A stretch of DNA of 64,000 nt from Deinococcus hopiensis KR-140 (GTDB lineage Bacteria > Deinococcota > Deinococci > Deinococcales > Deinococcaceae): contig CALPYF020000002.1 of assembly GCA_943327755.2 (NCBI GenBank), forward strand, positions 124,001-188,000, written 5' to 3'. Below are positions 37,234-47,826 of this stretch, one piece after another (within the stretch, counting starts at the first letter, position 1; the number at the start of each line of letters is the position of its first letter). A program made the translations under genes and the position numbers. The notes below the pieces were generated by a model. It searched no databases and was not told where the DNA came from. It was given only the letters and a program-made list of their open reading frames with translations.

Positions 37234-37854
37234 ATGAAAGCCGCCCGCACCCTGATGACCCTCCTGGCCCTGACCGGTAGCGCCACCGCCGCCACCTACA
37301 CCGTCAAGCCCGGCGACACCCTCTACTCGATCGCCAAGAGCACCGGTGTCGACGCCGCCAAGCTCATGCAGCTGAACAAACTGGCGAGCAGCACCATCCA
37401 GGTCGGCCAGAAGCTCAGCACGGGCGGCAGCGCCCCCGCCGCCGCGCGCCCCCAGGCCGCCGCACCTGCACCGGCCGCCACCGGCAGCGCCACCATCCGC
37501 GCCGCCGCCACCCGCTTCCTCGGCGCCCGCTACGTGCTCGGTGCCACCGGCGGCGGCGCGCTCGACTGCAGCGGCTACACCATGAACGTCTTCCGCCAGC
37601 TGGGCATCAACCTGCCCCGCACCGCCGCCGCCCAGTGGCGCGCCGGCAGCGCCGTCAGCCGCCGCGACCTGCGCGCCGGCGACCTGGTGTTCTTCAACAC
37701 CATGGGCCGCACCGCCAGCCACGTGGGCATCTACATGGGCGACGGCATGATGGCCAACGCCAACAGCTACCACGGCCGCACCATGGTCGAACCCCTCTTC
37801 GGGAACCCCTACTGGGCCAGCCGCTACGACGGCGCCCGCCGCGTCCTGAACTGA
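37234..37854 (+). CDS. LysM and NlpC/P60 cell-wall hydrolase
   Basis: 206 residues: signal peptide (MKAARTLMTLLALTGSATAA), LysM (about 21-62, YTVKPGDTLYSIAKSTGV), a Pro/Ala linker and an NlpC/P60 domain with catalytic Cys112 (GALDCSGY) and His163 (ASHVGIYMG). Family members cleave peptidoglycan stem peptides. It is preceded by an unusual AT-rich 500-bp region, which suggests strong or regulated expression. Confidence 0.92.
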   Translation: MKAARTLMTLLALTGSATAATYTVKPGDTLYSIAKSTGVDAAKLMQLNKLASSTIQVGQKLSTGGSAPAAARPQAAAPAPAATGSATIRAAATRFLGARYVLGATGGGALDCSGYTMNVFRQLGINLPRTAAAQWRAGSAVSRRDLRAGDLVFFNTMGRTASHVGIYMGDGMMANANSYHGRTMVEPLFGNPYWASRYDGARRVLN

Positions 37855-37880
37855 CCCCCCCCGCAGCGCTTTCATCGGAC

Positions 37881-37940
37881 CCCCCGCCCCCACCAGGGCG
37901 GGGGCGCTGCTTTTGACGCCCCGGCCCTGGTGGGGGCGGG
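37881..37940. terminator. Overlapping terminators after NlpC/P60 gene
   Basis: CCCCCGCCC (37881-37889) pairs with GGGCGGGGG (37896-37904), with TTTT at 37911-37914: a plus-strand terminator. A 17-bp perfect inverted repeat (37883-37899 with 37924-37940) gives a longer alternative hairpin that could serve both converging genes. Confidence 0.75.
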
Positions 37941-38002
37941 TTTCGGGCCACCCCGACTCGGCGTCCAGAGCACGCCCATGCTGGCGGCCGCGCGGGGCCG
38001 GG

Positions 38003-38425
38003 TCAGCGTTCGCCGGGCGAACTGAGGGTCACGAACGTCCCCTCTCCCTGGTGCGCCGCGGTGTACAGCACGGTCTCCCCGGCCCGGGAGAGCACCGCCT
38101 CGACCTGAATGCCGTCGTCCGGCAGGGCGTGCGTCACCGCGTACCCCTGCGCGGTCAGCAGCTCCCGCAGCGCCTGCGGGTCCCAGCGGGGCAACGTGAA
38201 CTGCTCCACGCGCGTCTGGCCGCTGCGCACCTCGCGCCGCACACTCTGCGACGCCGGGCACAGCGGCGTGGCATCCGCCGGACGTGCGGCGACCCCCCAG
38301 ACCTGCGTGGCGTCCGCAAAGCAGTACAGGTCGCCCCGCCAGCGGGCCCCGCCCTGCCACCAGGCAGCGCCCCCGGCGGCGGCACACAGGGCGAGAACAG
38401 CAGCGGTCAGAGCAGGTGCGCGCAT
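38003..38425 (-). CDS. Hypothetical exported or anchored small protein
   Basis: 140 residues. The N-terminus (MRAPALTAAVLALCAAAGGA) is a signal or membrane anchor; the rest has GDLYCFADATQVWGV and a beta-rich C-terminal half. TAGCCT (38438-38433) ends 7 nt before the ATG, with no SD. No family recognised. Confidence 0.55.
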   Translation of the reverse strand: MRAPALTAAVLALCAAAGGAAWWQGGARWRGDLYCFADATQVWGVAARPADATPLCPASQSVRREVRSGQTRVEQFTLPRWDPQALRELLTAQGYAVTHALPDDGIQVEAVLSRAGETVLYTAAHQGEGTFVTLSSPGER

Positions 38426-38529
38426 GACCCGCAGGCTACCGCGCCGTGTGCCCGCCCCATGCCCCGGGCCGCTGCACAGCGCCTGCACCTGCGGGAACCG
38501 CCGGGTCCTCCGGACAGTACTGCAGAGAC

Positions 38530-38799
38530 ATGGACTCACCGACTGTCTGGACGCGCCTGCGCGCCGCCCTGAGTGGCGAACAGAATGCCGAGACCCTCTA
38601 CGCCTACCAGCGCGCTGGGGCGACCGTACATGACCTGCTGGACGCCGCCGAACGCCGCCGCTTCGATCTGGCCGCCAGTGGCACGAGCCCCTTCGCCATG
38701 CCCAGCCAGGTCGGTCTGGAACTCGTCTGCATCTGGAACGCCTTCGCGCTGCAGACTCTCGGGGACCGCATGCTGAAAGCCGACGCGGGGGCCGCCTGA
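38530..38799 (+). CDS. Hypothetical protein, possibly N-terminal remnant of a longer gene
   Basis: 89 residues (starts MDSPTVWTRLRAALSGEQNA; helical, with GLELVCIWNAFALQTLGDRM). TACTGC ends 6 nt before the ATG. The coding-like frame then continues in another phase directly after the stop (see 38800-39170), which suggests a frameshift and internal loss. No family recognised. Confidence 0.5.
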   Translation: MDSPTVWTRLRAALSGEQNAETLYAYQRAGATVHDLLDAAERRRFDLAASGTSPFAMPSQVGLELVCIWNAFALQTLGDRMLKADAGAA

Positions 38800-39170
38800 T
38801 CGGGCACTACTTCTGCACGCCCTGGGCCGCCATCTACGAGGCGGCGCGGCCCGTGATGATCGGGGACACGCCCATCCCCCGGGGCAAGCGTTTCACGATC
38901 GAGTGCGCCGCCGAGGGCGTCCGGGTCGGGTATCCCTTCAAGCGAGAGGTCGTGATCGGGGACTTCAAACCCAGCAAGCTGGACTACTGCGATCCGGACG
39001 CTCCACCCCCCCCACGACGACTGAAGGGCGTCCCGGTGTGCGAGTCTGTGGGGGTGACGCGCAGGCCCAAGCAGAAGATTCGATTCAAGAACGACCGCCC
39101 CTCCCCCGAGCGGCCCGCTTCCGAGCGCCCGGCGGCCCCGACCGGGAGCCGTGCGGAGGCGCGCCCCGCC
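38800..39170 (+). pseudogene. Protein-like open segment in a shifted frame, fused ahead of methyltransferase
   Basis: In the frame of the downstream methyltransferase this DNA encodes IGHYFCTPWAAIYEAARPVM, GKRFTIECAAEGVRVGYPFK and VVIGDFKPSKLDYCDPD. That composition is protein-like (Cys, Trp, Tyr, aromatic rich) but unlike a methyltransferase N-terminus, and it begins exactly where the upstream 89-residue frame stops. Inference: the C-terminal part of the same ancestral gene, now out of frame. It is open through to 40298, so a fused protein from GTG 38853 is formally possible. Confidence 0.45.
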
Positions 39171-40298
<1,128 letters not shown>

Positions 40299-40316
40299 CC
40301 CCACCTCGCGCCTGCC

Positions 40317-40330
40317 CCCCCGTCCGGGGG
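40317..40330 (+). terminator. Short GC hairpin
   Basis: CCCCC and GGGGG around GTCC, 19 bases after the methyltransferase stop; no T-tract. Confidence 0.35.
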
Positions 40331-40442
40331 TGGGAACCGGCAGCCTGCTCATCTCGTATCTCACCTGTTGGCCCGGCGTTCCCCACCAGCCCCCCCCTCC
40401 CACGTCCTGATCCCGTCACGATGCGGTCCTGGGCGCGTTTGC

Positions 40443-40448
40443 TAGACT
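40443..40448 (+). promoter_or_regulatory. -10 box of rpoD
   Basis: TAGACT lies 95 nt before the rpoD ATG; no good -35 match is seen. The mRNA would have an ~88-nt leader. Confidence 0.4.
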
Positions 40449-40543
40449 GACGCGTTCAGGTGCCCGGCGCCCGGCACACGGCCCGCCGCCCGGACACCCC
40501 CCAACCCACCAGCATTCGCCCCGACCCCACCCCAGGAGGCCGC

Positions 40544-42202
<1,659 letters not shown>

Positions 42203-42215
42203 AGCCCGCTTCCCT

Positions 42216-42251
42216 GCGCCGCCCCGCATCCACACCGGATCGGGGCGGCGC
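42216..42251 (+). terminator. Terminator after rpoD
   Basis: GCGCCGCCCCG (42216-42226) pairs perfectly with CGGGGCGGCGC (42241-42251), 14-nt loop. No T-tract. Confidence 0.65.
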
Positions 42252-42277
42252 CCCTGTCGGCCCGCGGTGACGTGATA

Positions 42278-42401
42278 CGGATTCCGTTTGTTTCGTTGAC
42301 AACCCGGGACAGCATCGGGTTGCCAACTCCACGCCCGGAACCCGTTTCCCTCCTGCTCGCTCCGCTCGGGTTGAAAGATTTTGCAAACCTTTCAACCGGA
42401 G
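42278..42401 (+). repeat. Structured dispersed element, copy B
   Basis: Outer stem CGGATTCCG (42278-42286) with CGGAACCCG (42336-42344), one mismatch. Inner hairpin CAACCCG (42300-42306) with CGGGTTG (42316-42322), perfect but different in sequence from copies A and C. Last hairpin GGTTGAA (42369-42375) with TTCAACC (42391-42397), then GGAG (42398-42401) and an ATG at 42407. Sense orientation upstream of the DUF4129 gene. Confidence 0.7.
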
Positions 42402-42406
42402 TCCGC

Positions 42407-42454
42407 ATGAGGCAACTTCAGCGCCGCCGCGCGCGTATTCTCCGGCAACCATGA
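42407..42454 (+). CDS. Possible 15-residue upstream ORF coupled to DUF4129 gene
   Basis: MRQLQRRRARILRQP begins 5 nt after the GGAG of repeat copy B and stops with TGA overlapping the ATG at 42451 (ATGA). This is the arrangement of translational coupling. It may be a real coupling peptide or chance. A TATTCT -10 box inside it could also start a leaderless DUF4129 message. Confidence 0.35.
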   Translation: MRQLQRRRARILRQP

Positions 42455-43878
42455 CCGACCTGACCTCCCCGGTGCCGGACGACCTCGCCGCGCCCCGCAC
42501 CGGCCCACCCCTGACCGCGTACGGCCTGGCGCTGCTGCCGCTGGGTCTCGCGGGTCTACTGCCGCTGTGGGGCGCGGCACTCCTGTGCGGCCTGTTCGCG
42601 CTGGGCGTCCGTTTTCCCGTGTGGGCGCAGGCCCGCGTGCTCGGCACGCAGCTGATCATCGGGCTGAGCGTGGCGGCGCAGGTGCCCGCCGCGCTCGCGC
42701 AGCCCCGGCAGCTGCTGGTCCTGGCCGGAACGTACCTGCTGCTCAGCCTGTCCGGGTTCGCCCTGGGTGCCGGGGCGCACGCCCTGGAGGACGGGCGGCG
42801 CCGGGGCCTGCTGGCGCTGCTGCCGGGCCTGCTCGCGCCGCAGCCGGGGCTGATCCTGGCGCTGGCCGGGGGCGCCCTGGCCCGGCCCGCGCGGGACGCC
42901 CGCCACGCAGCCCAGATCGCTCCCGGCTGGTGGACCTGGGTGGCGGGCGGCGCCGTGGCCGCCGCGCTGCTCGGCACCCTGCTCCCCATGCCCCGCCCGG
43001 ACATCGCTGGGGCGTTCACGCCGCCGCTCACGTCCGCCGTCCGGCCGGACACCGCGCAGCAGATGCCCGCACCAGCGGTCCCCTCTGCGCCCTCCAGTCC
43101 CGGTACCGGGACCAGCTGGCTCGGCGTGCAGCTCGATGTGGGCGTGCCGCTGCTCCCGCTGGAACTGGCGCTGCCTGTGGGCCTGCTGTGCCTGCTGGCG
43201 GCGGCAGGTGTGCCGCAGCTGCGCCGCCGTGCGGGCCGCCCGCCTCACCCGTCCGAGGTCCTCATGGTGGCCGGGCTGGTCCTGACGGGCCTGCTGTGGG
43301 TCGTGTCGGCCATCCTGCTGAACCTGGGGGGGCGCCCACCCGGTTCGGCCGATTCGGGCGCGGCGCCACCCCCAGACGCGGCGGCCCGCATGGCCGAGAC
43401 CACCGTCGGACCGGCCGCGCAGGTCGTCAGCGTGACCTGGCTCGCCCCGCTGGCGCAGCTGCTGGCCCTGGCGGCCCTGCTGATCGTGGCCGCCGTGCTG
43501 CTCGTCAACCGCCGCCGTGTCGCTGCGGCCGTGACGGGCACACTGGCCCGTGACGACCTCCCCACCACCTCTGCCCCGCCGGCCCCGCTGCACCGGGTGC
43601 GTGCCGCGTACCGGGAGGCGCTGGCGGCCCTGTCGGACGCTGGTCTGGGCCGCGCCGCGCACGAGACGCCCAGCGGGTACGCCGCGCGGCTCGGTGCCCG
43701 GCATCCGGCCCTGGCGGACCCGCTGGGCACCCTGACCGCCCTGTACGAACCCGTCCGCTACGGCGGGCAGCTGACCGACGAGCAGGCCGGACAGGCCGAG
43801 CAGGCTGCCCGCGCCGTCCTCCAGATCATCCCGACCCTCCAACCCGAAGATTCCGCCGATCACAAGGACCTGTCATGA
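42451..43878 (+). CDS. DUF4129 domain membrane protein
   Basis: 475 residues. Numerous hydrophobic helices in the first ~300 residues (for example LLLSLSGFALGAGAHALEDG), one more near 340-360 (LLALAALLIVAAVLLVNRRR), then a cytoplasmic DUF4129 region with VRAAYREALAALSDAGLGRA, ETPSGYAARL and LTALYEPVRYGG. DUF4129 proteins occur with MoxR and DUF58, as here, and with transglutaminases. Probably part of an envelope or stress-related complex. Overlaps the MoxR gene by ATGA. Confidence 0.8.
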   Translation: MTDLTSPVPDDLAAPRTGPPLTAYGLALLPLGLAGLLPLWGAALLCGLFALGVRFPVWAQARVLGTQLIIGLSVAAQVPAALAQPRQLLVLAGTYLLLSLSGFALGAGAHALEDGRRRGLLALLPGLLAPQPGLILALAGGALARPARDARHAAQIAPGWWTWVAGGAVAAALLGTLLPMPRPDIAGAFTPPLTSAVRPDTAQQMPAPAVPSAPSSPGTGTSWLGVQLDVGVPLLPLELALPVGLLCLLAAAGVPQLRRRAGRPPHPSEVLMVAGLVLTGLLWVVSAILLNLGGRPPGSADSGAAPPPDAAARMAETTVGPAAQVVSVTWLAPLAQLLALAALLIVAAVLLVNRRRVAAAVTGTLARDDLPTTSAPPAPLHRVRAAYREALAALSDAGLGRAAHETPSGYAARLGARHPALADPLGTLTALYEPVRYGGQLTDEQAGQAEQAARAVLQIIPTLQPEDSADHKDLS

Positions 43879-44837
43879 CCCACACTGCACCCACGCCCGC
43901 CTTCGCCCGCTCGATTCTCGACAACGTCGCCCAGGTCCTGGTCGGCAAGGAGGACGTCACGCGGCTCGCGCTGGCGGGCGTCCTGGCCGGCGGGCACGTC
44001 CTGCTGGAGGACGCCCCCGGCACCGGGAAGACCATGCTGGCGCGCGCGCTGGCCGTCAGCCTGGGCCTGGACTTCCGGCGCGTGCAGTTCACGCCGGACC
44101 TGCTGCCCGGCGACGTGACCGGCGTGAGCGTGTACCGCCCGGACACCCACGAGTTCCGCTTCGTGCCAGGACCGATCTTCACCGGGGTGCTGCTGGCGGA
44201 CGAGATCAACCGCGCCACGCCCAAGACGCAGTCCGCGCTGCTGGAAGCCATGGCCGAGGGGCAGGTCACGGAGTCCGGCGTGACCCACCCGCTGCCCGCG
44301 CCGTTCGTGGTGATCGCCACGCAGAACCCCGTCGAGCACGAGGGCACCTACCGCCTGCCGGAAGCGCAGCTGGACCGCTTCCTGCTGAAACTCTCGGTGG
44401 GGTACCCCACGCCGGAAGAAGAGGTGCGGATGCTGGGCCGCCTGCAGGGCGAGCATCCCATCGGCGCGCTGCGGGCCGTGACGACCCCGGCGGCGCTGCT
44501 GGACGCGCAGGAGGCCGTGCGGCGCGTGTTCGTGTCCCAACCCGTGCGCGCGTACGTCGCGGGCCTGAGCGCCGCCACGCGGACGCACCCCCTGGTCACG
44601 CTGGGCGGCGGGCCGCGCGCCAGCCTGGGCCTCCAGGGCACGGCGCAGGCGCTCGCGTGGCTCGCGGGACGCTCGTTCGTCACGCCGGACGACGTGCAGC
44701 GCGCCGCGCCGGGCGTCCTGGCGCACCGCCTGAGCCTGCGCATCGAGGCGCGCCTCCAGGGTCAGAGTGCCGAAGGCATCGTGGGCGAGGTCCTGCGCGC
44801 CCAGCCGGTGCCGGTCGAGGACGCCGCACACGCATGA
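43875..44837 (+). CDS. MoxR-family AAA+ ATPase
   Basis: 320 residues. Walker A LLEDAPGTGKTMLARAL (about 42-58), Walker B FTGVLLADEINRATPKTQSA, sensor and arginine-finger region FVVIATQNPVEHEGTYRLPEAQLDRF. MoxR ATPases act as chaperones that assemble or activate VWA or DUF58 partners. Coupled by four-base overlaps to both DUF4129 (upstream) and DUF58 (downstream). Confidence 0.93.
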   Translation: MTHTAPTPAFARSILDNVAQVLVGKEDVTRLALAGVLAGGHVLLEDAPGTGKTMLARALAVSLGLDFRRVQFTPDLLPGDVTGVSVYRPDTHEFRFVPGPIFTGVLLADEINRATPKTQSALLEAMAEGQVTESGVTHPLPAPFVVIATQNPVEHEGTYRLPEAQLDRFLLKLSVGYPTPEEEVRMLGRLQGEHPIGALRAVTTPAALLDAQEAVRRVFVSQPVRAYVAGLSAATRTHPLVTLGGGPRASLGLQGTAQALAWLAGRSFVTPDDVQRAAPGVLAHRLSLRIEARLQGQSAEGIVGEVLRAQPVPVEDAAHA

Positions 44838-45946
44838 CCGCCGCGCTGCTGTGGCTGGCCCTGATCGCCGCGGTGACGGGCGGACTGTGGGTCCTGTCGC
44901 GCCGCCCGCCGCACGTGACCGTCACGCGGGAGGTCCCGGGCAGCGGCTTTGAGGGCGGCGGGCTGCCCCTGACCGTCACCGTCACGGTCCGGTCGCGCCG
45001 CCCCCTGCGCGTCACGCTCAGCGACCCCACCCCGCGCGGCGTGGTGCCCGGCCATGAACTGACCGCCGCCGCGCTGCACCTCGGGCAGACCACCCACACC
45101 TTCACGACCACCCTGCGCCTGAACCGCCGGGGCCACTTCGAGTGGCCCGGCCTGGACCTCGCGTGGGCCGATCCGCTGGGGCTGTTCTGGCAGCAGACCA
45201 CCCTGCCCGCCACCACGGCCGTCACCGTGTACCCCGGCACGCACGGCCTGCTCCTGCCGGACCTGCTGCGCCCCCTGCTCTCGGAGGGGACCCTGTCGCG
45301 GCAGCTGGGCCTGGACGACCCCCTCAGCCTTCGTAGCGCCCGCGAGTACGTCACCGGGGACGCGCCGGGCCGCATCCACTGGCGCCTGAGTGCCCGCCGG
45401 GGCGAACTGGTCGTGCGGGAACCCGAACGCACCGCCGCCAGCAGCCTCACGGTGTTCGTGGACGCCAGCGCCGGGGGGAGCACCTTCGTGGACAGCGCCG
45501 CCCGGCTGGCCGCCAGCCTCCTGCGCGAGGGCCAGACGCTGGGCCTCCCGGTCGCGGCCGCCGCCGCGGGGCAGGTCACGCCCGCCGGGCGCGGCGCGGA
45601 CGCCCTGCACGCCGCGCTGCACCTGCTGGCCCGCGTGCAGCCCGACCCAGGGCAGCCCCGGCTGCCCGCCACGCGCGCCGGGGGGAACCTGATCATCCTC
45701 ACCGCGCGGCCCAGCGCCGACCTGACCACCCAGGCGCTGCACGCCCGCGCCACCGCCAGCCGCGTCAGCATCGTCGCGCTGCCCGAAGGCTTCTACCTGG
45801 AGCCCGGTGAGCAGGCCCGGCGGCAGTGGGCGGGCCTGCCGGACGCCGTGCGGGACCTCGAACGCCGCGCCGCCGTGCTGGCCGAATCCGGCATTCTGGT
45901 CTACGTCCTGCGCGGCAACCAGAGCGTCCTGACCTTGGCCGGTTGA
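44834..45946 (+). CDS. DUF58 domain protein (VWA-like partner of MoxR)
   Basis: 370 residues from ATG 44834. One N-terminal membrane helix (ALLWLALIAAVTGGLWVLSR), a beta-rich middle region, and the DUF58 core SLRSAREYVTGDAPGRIHWR with LVVREPERTAASSLTVFVDA, whose DxS-like end resembles a degraded VWA MIDAS. Membrane-anchored partner of the MoxR ATPase. Confidence 0.88.
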   Translation: MTAALLWLALIAAVTGGLWVLSRRPPHVTVTREVPGSGFEGGGLPLTVTVTVRSRRPLRVTLSDPTPRGVVPGHELTAAALHLGQTTHTFTTTLRLNRRGHFEWPGLDLAWADPLGLFWQQTTLPATTAVTVYPGTHGLLLPDLLRPLLSEGTLSRQLGLDDPLSLRSAREYVTGDAPGRIHWRLSARRGELVVREPERTAASSLTVFVDASAGGSTFVDSAARLAASLLREGQTLGLPVAAAAAGQVTPAGRGADALHAALHLLARVQPDPGQPRLPATRAGGNLIILTARPSADLTTQALHARATASRVSIVALPEGFYLEPGEQARRQWAGLPDAVRDLERRAAVLAESGILVYVLRGNQSVLTLAG

Positions 45947-45955
45947 GTCGCGGAA

Positions 45956-45989
45956 GCGGGGGTAGAGGTGATCCGGCCTCTGCCCCCGC
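45956..45989. terminator. Bidirectional terminator, 13-bp stem
   Basis: GCGGGGG(T)AGAGG (45956-45968) pairs with CCTCT(G)CCCCCGC (45977-45989), one G-T pair. Between convergent DUF58 and GH68 genes. Confidence 0.7.
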
Positions 45990-46001
45990 CGCCACGCCGG
46001 G

Positions 46002-47534
46002 TCAGGGGATGATCTGCCCGTAGTCCAGTTCCGATACGAGGGTCGTGGAACTGCCGCTGATGTCGATCTTCAGCGTCTTGCCGAGCGTCCCGCCGAACAC
46101 GGCCCGCTGCTGCTCGGGGGGCAGGGTGGACACCACGCTGATGTCCTGGTTGCCGATGCCGGGCACGTCCACGAACAGGGTGGTCAGGCCGCCGGGCAGC
46201 ACGTCGTACGAGTAACTCTGGTATCGCTGGGTCAGTGGGGTGTTCAGCACCAGTCCGCCCCGGTTCAGCGGCGTGTAGTCGCCGCGCAGCGAGTCGCCCA
46301 CGAAGCCGTACAGGCCTTCCTCGCCCCGGTCGCGCAGGTCGCCGTACGGCGCGAACTTCCCGATGTGGCTGCTGAAGAACAGGTACACCTTGCTGCCCTG
46401 CATCACGAGGTGCGGCCGTTCCAGTTCCTGATTCACGCAGCGGGCCGTCAGCAGAGGGTTCAGCAGTTTCCACGCGCCGGGCGCAGTCTCCACCGCCAGC
46501 CCGATCGCGCCGTTGTGCAGCGGCATCTCGGCGTTCAGGGCGCCCAGGCCAGCGCGGAAGGCCGCGTCGCCCAGATCCTCGGGCTGGCAGGTCTGCTGGG
46601 ACTTCAGGCCGCCCATGTTGCCGGTGAACAGCACGTACCGTTTCCCGTCGGCCGGGTTCCGGAACGCCCAGGGGTCACGGAAGCCGTACAGCGGCCCCGC
46701 GTCGGACTGCGCGACCGTCTGGTACAGCGTGCCGTCCGCGCGCAGGATCACGCGGTGCTTCCAGGTGCCGCTGAAGACCACGCGGCCGTTCACGACCTCG
46801 GCCTTCACGCCGTCGGCCAGCACGATCCGCTGCTCGAACCCGATTCCGCCCTCGTTCGGGAAGCCGCTGCCGCTCTGCGGGACCAGCTGCCCGTCGGCCG
46901 TCAGGGCGCCCTGCACGTCGCCGACCTGCTGGCGTTCGAGCACCGCCGACGGTCCCTGCACCGGGCCCTCGTTCCGCTCGCCGGTCGCGGTGTAGTACAC
47001 CTCCACGCCGCCGTCGGCCTTCAGCAGCGCCGAACCGGCCCAGTTGCGCGAGCCGAGCACCACACCTTCCGGGAACAGGTACCCGCCCGGCTGCCAGCTG
47101 CGCCCGTCGTTGGAATACGAGTAGCGCAGCGTGGCGAGGTCGTGCCGCGCGCCCGGCAGCACGCTGTCGTCCACGCTGAGGTGAATGAGCACGTAGTACG
47201 GCGTGCCGTCCGCGGCGCGGACCGTGGCGATCTGCATGTCCTCGGTCTTCAGCGGCCACGTGTCCCACACCCACTGGTCCGGCAGGGTCTTCTGCGCGCC
47301 CTGCGGCCAGCTGGTGATCAGGGGCATGGTCGTCTGCGCGGTCTTCTCGGCGTCTGTCGGGATCTGCAGCGCCTCCTGCAGCTTCCAGCGGTCCGTGAAG
47401 GTGCCCTCGGGGCGGGTGTCGGGCGGCGTGGGCTCCGGCGTGGGGGTGGGGGCGCCGCCTGGGGCGCAGGCGGCCAGGAGCAGGGTCAGGGTCAGGGCGG
47501 CGACGGTTCCGATGGTACGGGCAGGTCGTGGCAT
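46002..47534 (-). CDS. Glycoside hydrolase family 68 fructansucrase (levansucrase-type), lipoprotein
   Basis: 510 residues from ATG 47534 (GGAG upstream). The signal peptide ends in lipobox LLLAAC with Cys23. GH68 motifs: VWDTWPL with nucleophile Asp91, GFRDPWAF with Asp287 (RDP, transition-state stabiliser) and NQELERPHLV with the acid/base Glu near 370-372. Converts sucrose into levan or fructo-oligosaccharides, or hydrolyses it. Most GH68 enzymes are free secreted proteins; a lipid anchor would keep this one on the cell surface. No sucrose transporter or regulator is nearby. Confidence 0.88.
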   Translation of the reverse strand: MPRPARTIGTVAALTLTLLLAACAPGGAPTPTPEPTPPDTRPEGTFTDRWKLQEALQIPTDAEKTAQTTMPLITSWPQGAQKTLPDQWVWDTWPLKTEDMQIATVRAADGTPYYVLIHLSVDDSVLPGARHDLATLRYSYSNDGRSWQPGGYLFPEGVVLGSRNWAGSALLKADGGVEVYYTATGERNEGPVQGPSAVLERQQVGDVQGALTADGQLVPQSGSGFPNEGGIGFEQRIVLADGVKAEVVNGRVVFSGTWKHRVILRADGTLYQTVAQSDAGPLYGFRDPWAFRNPADGKRYVLFTGNMGGLKSQQTCQPEDLGDAAFRAGLGALNAEMPLHNGAIGLAVETAPGAWKLLNPLLTARCVNQELERPHLVMQGSKVYLFFSSHIGKFAPYGDLRDRGEEGLYGFVGDSLRGDYTPLNRGGLVLNTPLTQRYQSYSYDVLPGGLTTLFVDVPGIGNQDISVVSTLPPEQQRAVFGGTLGKTLKIDISGSSTTLVSELDYGQIIP

Positions 47535-47575
47535 GACAGGTCTCCGGCAGACACAGAGGCCCAGAGACAACGTCA

Positions 47576-47601
47576 CCCCGGCGTGCAGGGTGACGCCGGG
47601 G
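47576..47601. other. Hairpin upstream of GH68 gene
   Basis: CCCCGGCGT (47576-47584) pairs perfectly with ACGCCGGGG (47593-47601), 42 bases before the GH68 start, in its presumed 5' leader. Could affect expression. The rest of 47602-47739 shows nothing clear. Confidence 0.35.
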
Positions 47602-47739
47602 CGGGGAGAGTCAGGCGGACGGATGCGGCGCGGTCCGGTATGAACTGTGAGGGGCAGTGTGCCCGCCGCCGCCCGGGTCTGGCGTGCCACGCCCCACAAT
47701 CTGAACATTGACCGAACCACCGCTCCAGCCCTGCTCAAG

Positions 47740-47778
47740 CCGCCCGGCCCCGCCTGTCAGACGGGTCACACCGGGCGG
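47740..47778. terminator. Hairpin after orphan binding-protein gene
   Basis: CCGCCCGG (47740-47747) pairs with CCGGGCGG (47771-47778). It lies 50-90 bases beyond the end of the minus-strand binding-protein gene. Confidence 0.45.
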
Positions 47779-47826
47779 TTTCACGGGGCAGCCGTCAGGG
47801 GGTGGGGTACAGGGTCGACGCCGTGC

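Noticed and set aside
37038..37295. 85-codon minus-strand ORF overlapping the LysM-NlpC gene start
   Set aside because: It overlaps the signal peptide codons of a well-supported gene and has no start signals.
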